Assembly (NCBI RefSeq): GCF_040869045.1
Contig: NC_090319.1
Span: 267,422,897 to 267,486,896 of the forward strand
Direction: 5' to 3'
DNA length: 64,000 nt
From: Eurosta solidaginis
Taxonomy: Eukaryota; Arthropoda; Insecta; Diptera; Tephritidae
Each line of letters begins with the position of its first letter. Within the stretch, counting starts at the first letter, position 1. Position numbers and translations under genes: made by a program. A model generated the notes under the pieces. That model was not told the DNA's origin. It did no database searches and saw nothing but the letters and a program-made list of their open reading frames with translations. Shown piece by piece: positions 37,101 to 45,344 of this stretch.

Positions 37101-39315
37101 CGTTTTTCAAAGAGTATATTTTATATATGTTTCATTGCATTCTAACCCAAGTTCTAGTTTCGTTTTTAAAAATTACCATTTCCTTTCAGTTTCGTTCCAA
37201 TCTATGTTTTCGTTTTCAAAATGTATGTTTCATTTTGTTCTTGGCAAGTTATATTTCAATTTTACTACTGTTCTTCAAAATTTAAATTTAGTTTCGGTTT
37301 CTATTTAATCTCGGTTTCATTCCAGTTCTAGTTAAGGCATTTAAAATGTATGTTTGATTTCCATTTCGTTTAGGTTTAGTTCTTGTTCTTCAAAATTATT
37401 TTCATTCTCTTCTAATCCTTAGTTTCCTCCGATGTAAGACTTCTTCGTATAGTATTTATTATGTTCCGATTTCCATTTCGATCCGTTAATAAGATTTCAC
37501 TGTGTTCCACACAAGAGTCCTCTCTACCAAAGTTGGTGACTTAAATGGTGCCCCAGCAGGTTATAGTGCTTAAAATATATACGCGCGCCAGGAATACCTG
37601 TTGTAAGAGGTGACTAAAATACCCAAATAACTCAGGTGATTGTGTAGCGCGATGGTCGGGATTGTACCTTGATGGTGGTTGTAACCGAAACGAACCGCAT
37701 CTGTTACGGTTAAAGACAACTAACATCGGTAACACTCCCCAAAAACTTCGAGGAGTGTCGTAGTCGCTACAACAACAGCAACGTAACAGCTCTTAGATCA
37801 AGATTTAAACAGAATGGATGAGTTTTTGAGCAGAGCATGATGAGGTTCCAGATTTCACTGCCTTTAGGACTTCTTTTTTTTTAGGAGTGTGCTCAAATCT
37901 CCCCGGCTGAGGTGTTCGCAGTTCTCAAGACCATCAACAATGTAACTGGTTGAGCAGGTCTCTAAACGTTCGCAGCGCCTATGACGACTAAGTTTTCTGT
38001 TCTATTCTGGGTAAAAGAAGCAGTTTGGAGTCTTTTAGGAATGAAATCGCAGTACACTTGCCTAACGTCGATTCTGTATCGGCATTGTTGATTCTATCAC
38101 ACCGTTCTTAGGTCATCGATGCAACGAAGTTTAGGAACAACTGTTTTAAGGGACATTTTAAGTTTGTTAACTTTGTAATATCTCTCCTCTTTTCTTTTTT
38201 ATAGAAACAATACAAGGAACAGTTGAAAACATCAATCACCAGCATAAGTTAAGCTTGAACCAAAAACGGCATCTACTTTTACGCAGCAGGCGTGCAACAA
38301 CAACAAATCAACCAAGTCAAGAAGATATGCTCTTGATGCAATCAATTGAGATCACTGACAAATTTAGTTTCAATAAGGAACAACAACAACAACAACAACA
38401 AGTTAAAACAATCAAAAATGAAGCGAGCAAGAAAAAGGCGTTAATTGGCAAAGATGGAGTAGAGCAAGGACATTGCGTTAATGCAATAGGTATGTATATG
38501 CTTAGAACATACATGTTGATTTATAAGTATGAACAAGGCGTTTTGTCATCTAGGGATAATTACAGCAGCGAACAGAAAATTAGGAACAGCAATTTATAAA
38601 AAAAAATCGCTAATTATTTTTTTATTTTATTTTTTTTATTGTCGATATTTTAAGAAAAAAAAATCAATGAATTTTGTAACAGAAACTATGCAAAATAATC
38701 TCAAAAACCTTTTCGAAAAATTAAAAAAAAATGCGAAAAAAATTTTACAATAATTTCGAACACGGATTGCGTAGTTTTAGTTACAAAATTCATTGAAGTT
38801 TTTCTCAATATATCAAAAATAAAAAAGAGAAAAATTTAATCAACCAAATTTAAAATAAATTTCCAACGCCATTTTTCTACTCTCTGTTGTAGGTAAAACA
38901 CCATGACACTTTGACTATCATTCCTTCACTCTCTAATCCCCTAATTTACCCCATATAAATTCTAATAGGCCATTTGTTTTCTCTAACTCTCTATTGTGAG
39001 AAAAACTTCTAATTTTTAACAAATTTTGTTGTGCCCAGTTAATCTTGTAAATTTTTGTTGCTTCTTCTAGGTCTAATATTAGCAATCACCAGCTTTTTGT
39101 TGGCTCAGTTAGCTGTTATGGCAGTTTGGTCGTACTTGTATCAGCGACGACAGCAAAGGTCTTATTTTAGCGAAAATTTAGCCAGTGAATCCGCATATTC
39201 TTTAGAGAATCCCAGCACAAAAACAGAATCATCATTAGTAACTAAAGTAGCGACAACATCACGACCAAAAATTTATGAGAGAACTTTCGAGGCATGCCAT
39301 GGAAGGAATTTTTGA
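24549..39315 (+). CDS. PAN/apple and zona pellucida (ZP) domain transmembrane protein, 905 aa, seven coding exons
   Basis: Joined exons: 24549-25183, 25324-25484, 27926-28127, 31701-31955, 34073-35007, 38205-38489, 39071-39315. Every junction is GT-AG, and the phases fit (2,1,2,2,1,1) to give 906 codons including TGA. Order: signal peptide (about residues 14-32), Asn/Ser/Ala-rich low-complexity stretch (to 195), three PAN/apple-like modules (about 200-285, 286-372, 372-463), ZP domain (about 464-704, ending with C695, C699, C704), RRRR furin site at 721-724, Gln-rich linker, membrane helix (about 826-846), basic stop-transfer and a tail of about 58 residues. Known PAN-ZP proteins of flies (nompA, nyobe, neyo, morpheyus, trynity) build apical cuticle matrix after furin release. 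The same role here is inference, and the exact orthologue is undecided. An AATAAA follows the stop by 246 bases. Confidence 0.93.
25324..25484 (+). CDS. ZP gene exon 2: first PAN module
   Basis: Acceptor TTATAG at 25318-25323, donor GTAAGA at 25485, after a 140-base intron. Encodes residues 212-265 with CLDACRKDDSCHAVNYETGLCVLF, the Cys pattern of PAN/apple domains; the longest piece quoted here is split by two conserved Cys pairs. Intron 2 (2441 bases) follows and carries two LINE remnants. Confidence 0.9.
25944..26472 (-). mobile_element. 5'-truncated LINE tail with RNase H, minus strand, 13-bp target duplication
   Basis: Minus strand 26415 to 26032 encodes an RNase H start (MCTDGSK), the Glu motif (SVFQTEVAAI) and FDSQAAIKAL, as in I/R1/LOA-type LINEs. 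After RVRSRVVWE the frame jumps, showing an internal deletion relative to the copy at 6310-7565. The element's 3' end is (CCTAA)n-like: on the + strand the left edge reads GGTTAGGTTAGGTTT. ACTGTAACTGTAG occurs perfectly at 25931-25943 and 26473-26485, fixing both edges. It sits inside intron 2 of the ZP gene. Confidence 0.85.
26955..27790 (-). mobile_element. Decayed LINE 3' region with CAA-type tail, minus strand
   Basis: On the minus strand the block from about 27780 down encodes pieces such as SFKGTHWRKLRAYQNTALRTATG and EARILPI, typical of the region after RT in a class of fly non-LTR elements. It continues through NFDLDTKIGETYMNPE and ends at a CAA-rich tail near 26960 (GTTGTGGTTGTTGTTGTAG on the + strand). 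Stops and shifts are frequent. The element lies in intron 2 of the ZP gene. The clade (I or Jockey type) is not settled. Confidence 0.55.
27926..28127 (+). CDS. ZP gene exon 3: end of PAN 1, start of PAN 2
   Basis: Acceptor TTTAAG at 27920-27925, donor GTGAGT at 28128. Encodes residues 266-332. CFESCLNETEFAC carries the second module's Cys residues. The acceptor has a weak polypyrimidine tract. Confidence 0.87.
28128..29060. other. Intron 3 of the ZP gene, first part, no element recognised
   Basis: AT-rich intronic sequence without open frames or recognisable repeats. Confidence 0.5.
29062..29250 (-). repeat. Short interspersed fragment with GTTGTTGTT edge
   Basis: The left edge TTGTTGTTGTTATTGTAGCC is the complement of a CAA-rich tail, as in the fragment at 37535-37790. 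The body is relatively GC-rich against its surroundings. Probably the 3' end of a LINE on the minus strand. Confidence 0.4.
30240..31160 (+). repeat. Minisatellite of AGAACCGGGTACTTTTT units in intron 3
   Basis: About 40 degenerate units of roughly 22 bases with the core GAACCGGGTACTTTTT. The spacing and the T run vary. Same family and same orientation as 32390-33345 in intron 4. Confidence 0.85.
31701..31955 (+). CDS. ZP gene exon 4: end of PAN 2, start of PAN 3
   Basis: A strong polypyrimidine tract and CACAG end at 31700; donor GTAAGC at 31956. Encodes residues 333-417. CELSEMDR closes the second module. CIDEPNKLCEFKRLPGR and CRDLCLN belong to the third. Both flanking introns hold arrays of the same AACCGGGTACTTTTT minisatellite. 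Confidence 0.9.
32390..33345 (+). repeat. Minisatellite of AGAACCGGGTACTTTTT units in intron 4
   Basis: About 40 degenerate units of the same 22-base core as in intron 3, for example GAACCGAGTACTTTTT and GAACCGGCTACTTTTT. Open frames through it (32462-32659, 32823-33011) are repeat artefacts. Confidence 0.85.
33350..34072. other. Rest of intron 4
   Basis: Contains two similar stretches (about 33520-33570 and 33655-33720) with ATGATAGCCCGTCCCTTTTTG-like words, a possible old tandem duplication. There is nothing coding. Confidence 0.4.
34073..35007 (+). CDS. ZP gene exon 5: end of PAN 3, whole ZP domain, furin site
   Basis: Acceptor AAACAG at 34067-34072 behind a T-rich tract; donor GTGAGT at 35008. 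Encodes residues 418-729. The ZP domain spans C463/C470 to C704 with its conserved Cys pattern (SCYNVTIEC, SCAYDV, LECNI, VKCHYD, SRGCPTD, CMPTCAPVKC). RRRR at 721-724 is a consensus proprotein convertase site that would release the ectodomain. A single exon holding the whole ZP module is notable against the divided PAN modules. Confidence 0.92.
35095..35310 (+). repeat. T-rich TTTCGGTTTCGTTC minisatellite, left part, intron 5
   Basis: Degenerate units with TTTCATTTTTGCC, TTTCGGTTTCATTGG and TTCGTTCCTTAAAT. The array resumes at 36646 after the long repeat, which therefore inserted into it. Confidence 0.6.
35311..36645 (-). repeat. Long noncoding interspersed repeat, copy A, minus orientation
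   Basis: About 1.3 kb, no coding capacity. It starts near ATACTCAGCTGAGCAGAGCTC and ends ACCCCAACTTAGCTTTCCTTACTTG. Blocks such as TCCGTCTGTCCGTAAACAC, TTTGGTATGTAAGTTCC, CGCCCACTTTTTCGATA and CGATATCTCGAAAA are shared with the copies at 43085-47515. Its outer edge is truncated relative to copy D. Confidence 0.75.
36646..37500 (+). repeat. T-rich TTTCGGTTTCGTTC minisatellite, right part, intron 5
   Basis: Degenerate units of about 45-50 bases with GGTTTCGTTTTTCAAAA and TTCAATTTTACT words. Open frames across it are repeat artefacts. Confidence 0.65.
37535..37790 (+). repeat. Interspersed fragment ending in a CAA-rich tail
   Basis: It contains CGCGCGCCAGGAATACCTG, GGTCGGGATTGTACC and AACACTCCCCAAAAACTTCG, then CTACAACAACAGCAAC. 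Probably the 3' end of a LINE or a SINE-like repeat. It lies within intron 5. Confidence 0.45.
38205..38489 (+). CDS. ZP gene exon 6: Gln-rich linker between furin site and membrane anchor
   Basis: Acceptor TTATAG at 38199-38204, donor GTATGT at 38490. Encodes residues 730-824, hydrophilic, with a run of seven Gln coded by CAA repeats and a second basic patch (LLLRSRRA). There is no recognisable domain. Frame continuity from exon 5 and into exon 7 supports it. Confidence 0.85.
39071..39315 (+). CDS. ZP gene exon 7: transmembrane helix and cytoplasmic tail
   Basis: Acceptor TTCTAG at 39065-39070. Encodes residues 825-905 and ends in TGA at 39313-39315. GLILAITSFLLAQLAVMAVW is the membrane span, and YQRRQQR follows as the positive-inside flank. 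The tail is Ser/Thr-rich. Confidence 0.9.
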
Positions 39316-39319
39316 AATG

Positions 39320-39895
39320 AGATTATTTGTATTTAGGAAAAATCTAACTTAGAAACATATTTTAACAAATGACGACAAACGATCGGTGTTATTATAGCAA
39401 TAAGACAAAAGATAAAATATACAAATACACTCGTGCCGTTAGAACTAAAGATCGATATGTAAGCATGAGTTAAAGTGGTATTAAGTTATTTTGAAAATTT
39501 AATTGTGTAAAATTACAAATTACAAGACTGTAACTGTTAACTGTACTAATAAGGATACAAAATAAATGACCTATAATGAGCTATGATATGAGTCTTATTT
39601 ATCATATGATACTTTTGAATATTCGAAAAGGTATAAATAAATATTATGTTTTTGGAACCTTATACAACTTGGTTATAATTCCAATGAGAGGGGCTCCACG
39701 GAAAAGCGCAAACCTCATAGGAAGGATTCTACTTTTAAAGTTTGAAGAAGCCTAAATTTGAAATAACTCATCCCTTAACTGATTTCAAACTGAATAGAGC
39801 AAGAAGCTTATGGCCTCAAATTAGTTTCAAATCAAAAGTAAAAAGTAAACTTCGGTTGTGAGTCTAAAAATTTCAGTTGTGGATAAGACAGGTGC
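39320..39895. other. 3' UTR of the ZP gene and spacer
   Basis: The 3' UTR runs to shortly after 39566. The following 330 bases hold nothing recognisable. Confidence 0.5.
39561..39566 (+). terminator. Polyadenylation signal of the ZP gene
   Basis: AATAAA lies 246 bases after the stop codon, the first canonical hexamer downstream. Another AATAAA occurs at about 39636. Confidence 0.6.
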
Positions 39896-40217
39896 AATAT
39901 CTTCAGCAACCGGCGGCCATCGTGGTGTGATGGTAGCGTGCTCCGCCTACCGCGCCGCAGATCCTGGATTGACGCCCCGGGCAAAGCAACATCAAACTTT
40001 TAGAAACAAGGTTTTTCAATTAGGAGAACATTTTTCTAAGCGTGGTCGCCCCTCGGCAGTGTTTGGGAAGCACTCCGAGTGTATTTCTGCCATGAAAGGC
40101 TGCCTTGCAGATGTCGTTCGGGGTCGGCATAAAACAAGTAGGTCCCGTCCCGCCAATTTGTAGGAAAAATTAAAGCGAGCACGACGCAAATTGGAAGAAA
40201 AGCTCGGCCTAAAATTT

Positions 40218-41519
40218 AATCGTGGAATCAGCCTTCTTAATATGGCATATAAGGTCCTTTCAAGTGTATTGTGCGAAAGATTGAAGCCCACCGTGAACCG
40301 GTTGATTGGACCTTATCAGTGCGGCTTCAGACCTGGTAAATCTACCATCGACCAGATTTTCACAATGCGCCAAATCTTGGAAAAAACCCGTGAAAAGAGA
40401 ATCGACACACATCACCTCTTCGTCGACTTTAAAGCCGCCTTCGACAGCACGAAAAGGAGCTGCCTATATGCCGCTATGTCTGAATTTGGTTTCCCCGCAA
40501 AACTTATACGGCTGTGCAAAATGACGTTGAGCAACACCATCAGCTCAGTCAGAATTGGGAAGGACCTCTCCGAGCCGTTCGAAACTAAACGAGGTTTCAG
40601 ACAGGGTGACCCCCTATCGTGCGATTTCTTTAATTTGATGCTGGAGAAAATTATACTAGCTGCAGAACTTAACCGCACTGGAACAATATACTATAAAAGC
40701 GTGTAATTACTGGCATATGCTGATGACATTGATATCATCGGTCTAAATACCCGCGCTGTTAGTTCTGCTTACTCCAAGCTGGAAAAAGAAGCGGTAAAGA
40801 TGGGTTTGATGGTGAATGAGGGCAAAACGAAGTACCTGCTGTCATCGAGCAAAGAGTCAGCGCATACGCGCCTTGGCAACCACGCTACTGTTGGCAGCCA
40901 TAATTTCGAAATAGTAAAAGACTTCGTTTATTTGGGAACCAGCATCAACACTAGCAACAACATCAGCACTGAAATCCAGCGAAGAATCAATCTTGCCAAT
41001 AAATGCTACTTTGGACTAGGTAGGCAATTGAAAAGTAAAGTCCTCTCTCGGCGAACGAAAATCATACTCTACAAGTCACTTATCGTACCCGTCCTGCTAT
41101 ATGGGGCAGAAGCATGGACCATGACAACAGCAGATGAAGCGGCTTTGGGAGTGTTCGAGAGAAAAGTTCTTCGAAAGATTTATGGACCTCTACGCGTTGG
41201 CGATGGCGAGTACCGAAGAAGATTTAATGATGAGCTGTACGAGCTATACGCAGACATCAACATAGTCCAGCGAATTAAAACGCAGCGGCTGCGCTGGCTA
41301 GGCCATGTTATGCGAATGAAAGATGATGCTCCGGCCAAGAAAGTGTTTCTATCGGAACCCGCCTATGGAAGCAGTGGTAGAGGGCGGCCCCCACTCCGTT
41401 GGAAGGACCAGGTGGAAAACGATTTAAACTCCCTTGGTGTGACCAACTGGCGCCGGTTGGCGGAGCGAAGGAGCGACTGGCGCGCCTTGTTGGACGGCCA
41501 TAACCGTTTAGACGGTTAA
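40218..41519 (+). pseudogene. RT and C-terminal region of RTE-like LINE, one nonsense codon
   Basis: One frame from the SINE ATG at 40191 through 41519, interrupted only by TAA at 40704-40706, which sits between YYKSV and LLAYADDIDIIG; a single C-to-T change of a CAA codon would explain it. RT motifs: RGISLLNMAYKVLS, CGFRPGKSTIDQIF, LFVDFKAAFDS (first Asp), RQGDPLSCDFFNLML, AYADD (catalytic pair). The C-terminus has RRTKIILYKSLIVPVLLYGAE, RKVLRKIYGP and LRWLGHVMRM, as in RTE-type elements. The first residues (MEEKLGLK) come from the SINE, an accidental fusion. The endonuclease domain is absent. Confidence 0.9.
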
Positions 41520-41540
41520 GCGCCAATTAAGTAAGTAAGT
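40218..41540 (+). mobile_element. 5'-truncated RTE-like LINE nested in the SINE
   Basis: AAAATTT occurs at 40211-40217 and at 41541-41547 and brackets the element. It begins inside the RT domain (5' truncated, endonuclease missing) and ends with a short GTAA/TAAG repeat after GACGGTTAAGCGCC. Such truncated copies with a microsatellite end are usual for RTE-type elements. Related fragments with the same end occur at 46802-46991, and older ones at 16728-17395 and 48385-49500. Confidence 0.9.
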
Positions 41541-41654
41541 AAAATTTCATCGGAGATTATCGTGCCTTACATTTTTATTTTTCTTTTTAATATCTTCGGC
41601 ATAGAGGTCAAAACAACAAGTAGGTTGGATCACCCGATTTTTAAAGCTACTATC

Positions 41655-41715
41655 GCGGATGCCGTGATGTGATGGTAAAGTGCTCCGCATACCACACCGC
41701 ATACCACCTGCAACC
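41655..41715 (+). repeat. SINE head fragment
   Basis: GCCGTGATGTGATGGTAAAGTGCTCCGC-type sequence (kept short here) matches the A-box part of the SINE, followed by CATACCACACCGCATACCACC. The body is missing. Confidence 0.6.
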
Positions 41716-41884
41716 TATAATATTTAAATACTTCGATGCTCGTCTTCCCTTTTTGTCATTTCCTCTTTTCAGATCTCTGTCAATCACTTTGTTTGCGACA
41801 TATTAATTTAAGTGAATTTTAAAATATTCGCATAATAAAGCCTATTTTTCCGATAGATCAGATTTTTGTGTAGTGACCTTTTCC

Positions 41885-42395
41885 AGGTTTATGTTTTCTG
41901 AAATAAATTGTAAATTAGAATCATGTATTGTACTTCAAACGTCGTAAAATTTATTTCAGAATAAGTAATTCTACTTCAATAGTTCAATAGTTGTTAAATG
42001 TGCGTCAGAATAGCCATTTGTACTTCAGAAAACATGACACGGACTTCATAATAGTCAATTGTACTCCAGAAATGGGAAATTTGACTTCAAAAATCGTAAA
42101 TTGTACTCAGAATAGGCGATTGTATTTCCAAAACCGTAAAATGTGTTTCAGAATGAACATACAGCTTATCAAAGTATGAGGCCTTTAAGGTACATCTGAA
42201 GTACAATGTAGGGTTTCTGAAATACAATTCATAATTGAAACAGACTCTTCTGAAACACATATTACGCATTCTGAAATATACTTGACTACTCTGAAGTACA
42301 TTGTACAACTTCAGAATTACATATTGACTATTCTGAAGTCCAATTTTTTGTTTCTGAATTACAAATTATTCTTCTGAAGTACACTTGATAATCCG
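41885..42395. repeat. Minisatellite of ACTTCAGAATAG units with an internal inversion
   Basis: From 41890 to about 42160 the unit reads GTACTTCAGAATAGTCAATT (about 32 bases). From about 42185 to 42395 the units read as the reverse complement (TTCTGAAGTACAATTGACTA-like). The turn is near 42165-42185. Confidence 0.75.
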
Positions 42396-42554
42396 CAGAC
42401 GCATTATTAAAATAAATTCTTAGAATTGGTCGAAACCTTGTCCACTCTCCGGGTATCTGTGCAGCTATTTTGGAAATTAAAAAATTGGGCATAATGCAGC
42501 CGGATGAAATATACTTAGTTATACTTTTAAGAAAAATAAATAAATCCTTGGAGT

Positions 42555-42890
42555 AATTTACCCCCGAGGAGAGCTGGACCGAAATTCTCCCTCTTTTGCG
42601 GTGTGCTATTTTTTGATTTTTCCTAAAAATTGGCGGGACGAGGCCTACATGTTTAATGCCGACTCCAAACGGCAAATGCACGTCAGATGAATTTTCAATG
42701 AGAAGCTTTTCATGGCAGAAATTCAATCGGAGTATTTTCCACATCACTTCCGAGAGGCGACATATAATACACGTGGTCCCGTCTCGCTTATTTGTAGCAA
42801 GTATTAAAAGGAGCACGACGCAAACTGGAAGAGAACCTCGGCCTAAATCTCTGGAGGTAAATTGCGAAAAGTATTTTTTTTGTTACTTGA
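42555..42890. repeat. Two SINE 3' parts in inverted orientation
   Basis: 42560-42755 is the SINE body on the minus strand (AAATTGGCGGGACGAGGCC, ATGCCGACTCCAAACGGC). 42770-42885 is the tail part on the plus strand (GGTCCCGTCTCGCTTATTTG, GGAGCACGACGCAAACTGG), ending in a T run. The two share about 90 bases and can pair. Confidence 0.7.
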
Positions 42891-43084
42891 TCTAATTCAA
42901 CGTGTAATGTTATTGAATGCTATCGATAAGCTATTTTTTGAAGGCTTGGCTCACAGCGAACAAACAAACAAGCTTTTTTAAACCCCCTTTTTTTTAAATT
43001 TGGTTAGTTTAGAAACGCACCAACATCAAAACGTAGGTTATTGTTTCAAAGTTTATTTTTAAATAAGAAACACTTCAATCGAGT

Positions 43085-43314
43085 GTTGCACTATACCCAG
43101 CCGAGTATTTCTATACAAGGATATTATAACTTTAATTGGATAACGGTAGTACGTAATGGAATAAAGATAGGTATAGATTTTCTTACAACAAAATTATAAG
43201 AATCAAAAAAGATTTTCATTGAGCCATGTCCGTCCGTGCGTACGATAACTTGAGCAAAACTGAGATATCTTTACGAAATTCCGTACACCTGTAATATTAG
43301 TATAGACAAGAAGG
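43085..43314 (-). repeat. Long noncoding repeat, fragment B
   Basis: It runs from CACTATACCCAGCCGAGTATTTC through GAGCCATGTCCGTCCG to ACTTGAGCAAAACTGAG. This is the same order as the left part of copy A. Confidence 0.6.
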
Positions 43315-44785
43315 TGCCTAAGTTCGGGTGTAACCGAACATTATATACTCAGCGTGAGCTTCAATTGTATATTTCATTTCAGATAAATTACTTTTCTACA
43401 TAACACGTGGCACCATTTCCACTTACTATAAAACTTGATAAGTGAAATATCATTGATTCAAAACTATTTTTTGCTAAGCTATAGGTTATTATTCTAGTCT
43501 ACGACCCTTTTAAACTTGTTTTATATCTAAGTTTAAAAAAAAAAATAAATGTAAGGCCCGATAACCACCGAAGAGATCTAAGGCCGAGCTTCTCTTCCAA
43601 TTTGCGTCGTGCTCCTCTTGATTTTCTCTACAAATTGGCCGGACAGGACCTACATGTTTTATGCCGACTCCGAACGGCATTTGCAAGGCAGATGAGTTTT
43701 CACTGAGAGCTTTTCATGGCAGAAATACACCCGGAGCGCTTGCCAAACACTGCCGAGGGGCGACCTCGCTAAGAAAAATTTTCTTCTAATTGAAAAACCT
43801 TATTTCTAAAATTTTGATGTTGCTTGGCCCGGGGTGTGAACCCAGGGCATACGGTGTGGTAGGCGGAGCATGCTACCACCACACCACGGCTGCCGTGGTC
43901 TTTAACCGATTCCGTCCATTTTTACCAGAAATATTTTTTGCTATAAGGAAAATAAGTGTACACAATTTCATTACGATATGTAAATTTTTCTTCGAGTTAT
44001 GGCTCAAGAAATATAGAAAATTGCTTAGTCATAAAAGGGGCGGTGCCACGCCCATTTATTAAAATTTGAAGATGTTCCTATTTATTGTTATAAACCCGCT
44101 TGGGAAATGAAATAACATTGATATAAAGCTATTTTTTGCAAATATATAGCTTATTTTATTCGTCAACGACGATTTTAAAAATCTTTTATATAAAAATCGG
44201 CATGGTCCTTAACCGATTTCGTTGATTTTTCCTCAAAGCATTCCTTATCATAAAGGCAACCTCTCTGCCGAATTTTGTTACGATAGGTTTAACGATTTTT
44301 GATTTATGATTAATAATATTTGTAAAATTGATTTTATCACAAGTGGGCGGTGCCGCGCCCATTTAAAAAAAAATTATTAAATTTCTATCAAGAGTCTCAA
44401 TATCAGTCCACGCTTCAAATTTCAACATCCTTGGTATATTATTTATTAAATAATCAGGTTTTTTGTGTTTTCCAAAATGTTATATATATAAAAAGTGGGG
44501 GCGGTTATCACCAAATTTCGCTCATTTTAAATACCAATCTATTCTTGGTCCCGGCAAGCTCGTGTACCAAATTTGGTGAAGATATCCCAATATTTATTCA
44601 AGTTATCGTGTTAACGGACGGACTGACTGACGGACGGACATGGCTTAATCAATTTTTTTTCGATACTGATGATTTTGATATATGGAAGTCTATATCTATC
44701 TCGATTCCTTAATAGCTGTACAACCAACCGTTATCCAATCAAATTTAATATAATCTGTGTGCAAAGCACGCTGAGTATAAAAATG
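43315..44785 (+). repeat. Long noncoding repeat, copy C
   Basis: It starts AGGTGCCTAAGTTCGGGTG, with GTTCGGGTGTAACCGAAC forming a hairpin, then ATTATATACTCAGCG. It ends near ACGCTGAGTATAAAAATGG (about 44771-44788). Recurrent blocks include GGGGCGGTGCCACGCCC and ACGGACGGACATGGCTTAA. A full SINE (43545-43910, minus) lies inside it. The open frame at 44350-44712 is not a gene. Confidence 0.7.
43545..43910 (-). mobile_element. tRNA-derived SINE, near full length, minus strand
   Basis: Read on the minus strand: GCAGCCGTGGTGTGGTGGTAG (A-box region), GGTTCACACCC (B box), CCCCGGGCCAAGCAACATC, the CTCGGCAGTGTTTGGCAAG block, GGTCCTGTCCGGCCAATTTG, AGAGAAGCTCGGCC and the end GGTTATCGGGCCTTACATTT followed by T-rich sequence. 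About 350 bases, the same length as the interrupted copy. Inserted in the long repeat copy C. Confidence 0.8.
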
Positions 44786-44789
44786 GGCG

Positions 44790-45344
44790 AAATCGAACGA
44801 CAACTACGCCAATTTTTTCGACATAGAAAATTTCGAAAAATGGAAAATATGCTAAAATATATTACCAAGGCGAATAAAGGAGGAACTTTATACGTGGGTT
44901 GAACATATGATACAAACTAGAAATTTCGGAAAAGTGTCATCGCCAACATTTAGAAGAACAAAATTTTAAAGTTTTCAAGTCATTAATCAAAAGCCTTTTA
45001 AGGTATTATATTGAAATTTAGCATGTAGGTTGTTCTCGCTAATGTTTATACACTTTGCGAAAATTAATAAAATCAGTTGGCGACCATGCCCACTTAAAAA
45101 AAAAATGTACATGTGTCGATAATTTATTAGCAAATACGTATGAATTGATGAAACTTGATAGGAGAGTTGAAATTGAAACTTGTTAAGAGAAGAAAATTTT
45201 TTTTGGTTATTTCTCTATAATACTATTAATGACATTAATCGAACTAAAATCAACCAATCCTAACAAAAAAAGAATTGTTTAAAAAAAGAGCGAAAAAGAT
45301 GTTTAATTAAATTTTATAAAATTGTCGGGGCACATTTAGTAGAA
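44790..45344 (-). repeat. Long noncoding repeat, decayed fragment
   Basis: GGGCGAAATCGAACGACAAC and CGAAAATTTCGAAAAATGG-type words run in the orientation of copy A. It is strongly diverged. Confidence 0.5.

Larger units (their letters stand above)
39909..41588 (+). mobile_element. tRNA-derived SINE (about 350 bp) interrupted by an RTE-like LINE
   Basis: The head has a Pol III type-2 promoter layout: A-box-like TGGTGTGATGGTAGCGTG (about 39923-39940) and B-box-like GGATTGACGCC (39966-39976). The minus-strand copy at 43545-43910 keeps the better B box GGTTCACACCC. The body continues to AAAATTT at 40217, then resumes at 41548 with CATCGGAGATTATCGTGCC and a T-rich end (41572-41588). Without the insert it is 309 plus 41 bases. 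AATATCTTC(A/G)GCA flanks it at 39896-39908 and 41589-41601, a 13-bp target duplication with one mismatch. Autonomous transcription start and the exact parent tRNA are not determined. Confidence 0.85.

Noticed and set aside
37820..38160. LINE RT start fragment (AEVFAVLKTINN-like)
   Set aside because: Only about 20 residues look similar and no second motif follows, so it was not annotated.
39912..39985. tRNA gene
   Set aside because: A- and B-box-like motifs are present, but no complete cloverleaf, and the sequence continues as a dispersed repeat body; it is a SINE head.
39858..40163. 101-codon protein-coding ORF
   Set aside because: It is a translation of the SINE.
42328..42816. 162-codon minus-strand ORF
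   Set aside because: It spans the minisatellite and SINE copy; no domain, accidental frame.
44350..44712. 120-codon ORF
   Set aside because: Lies in the long noncoding repeat; other copies do not keep the frame.
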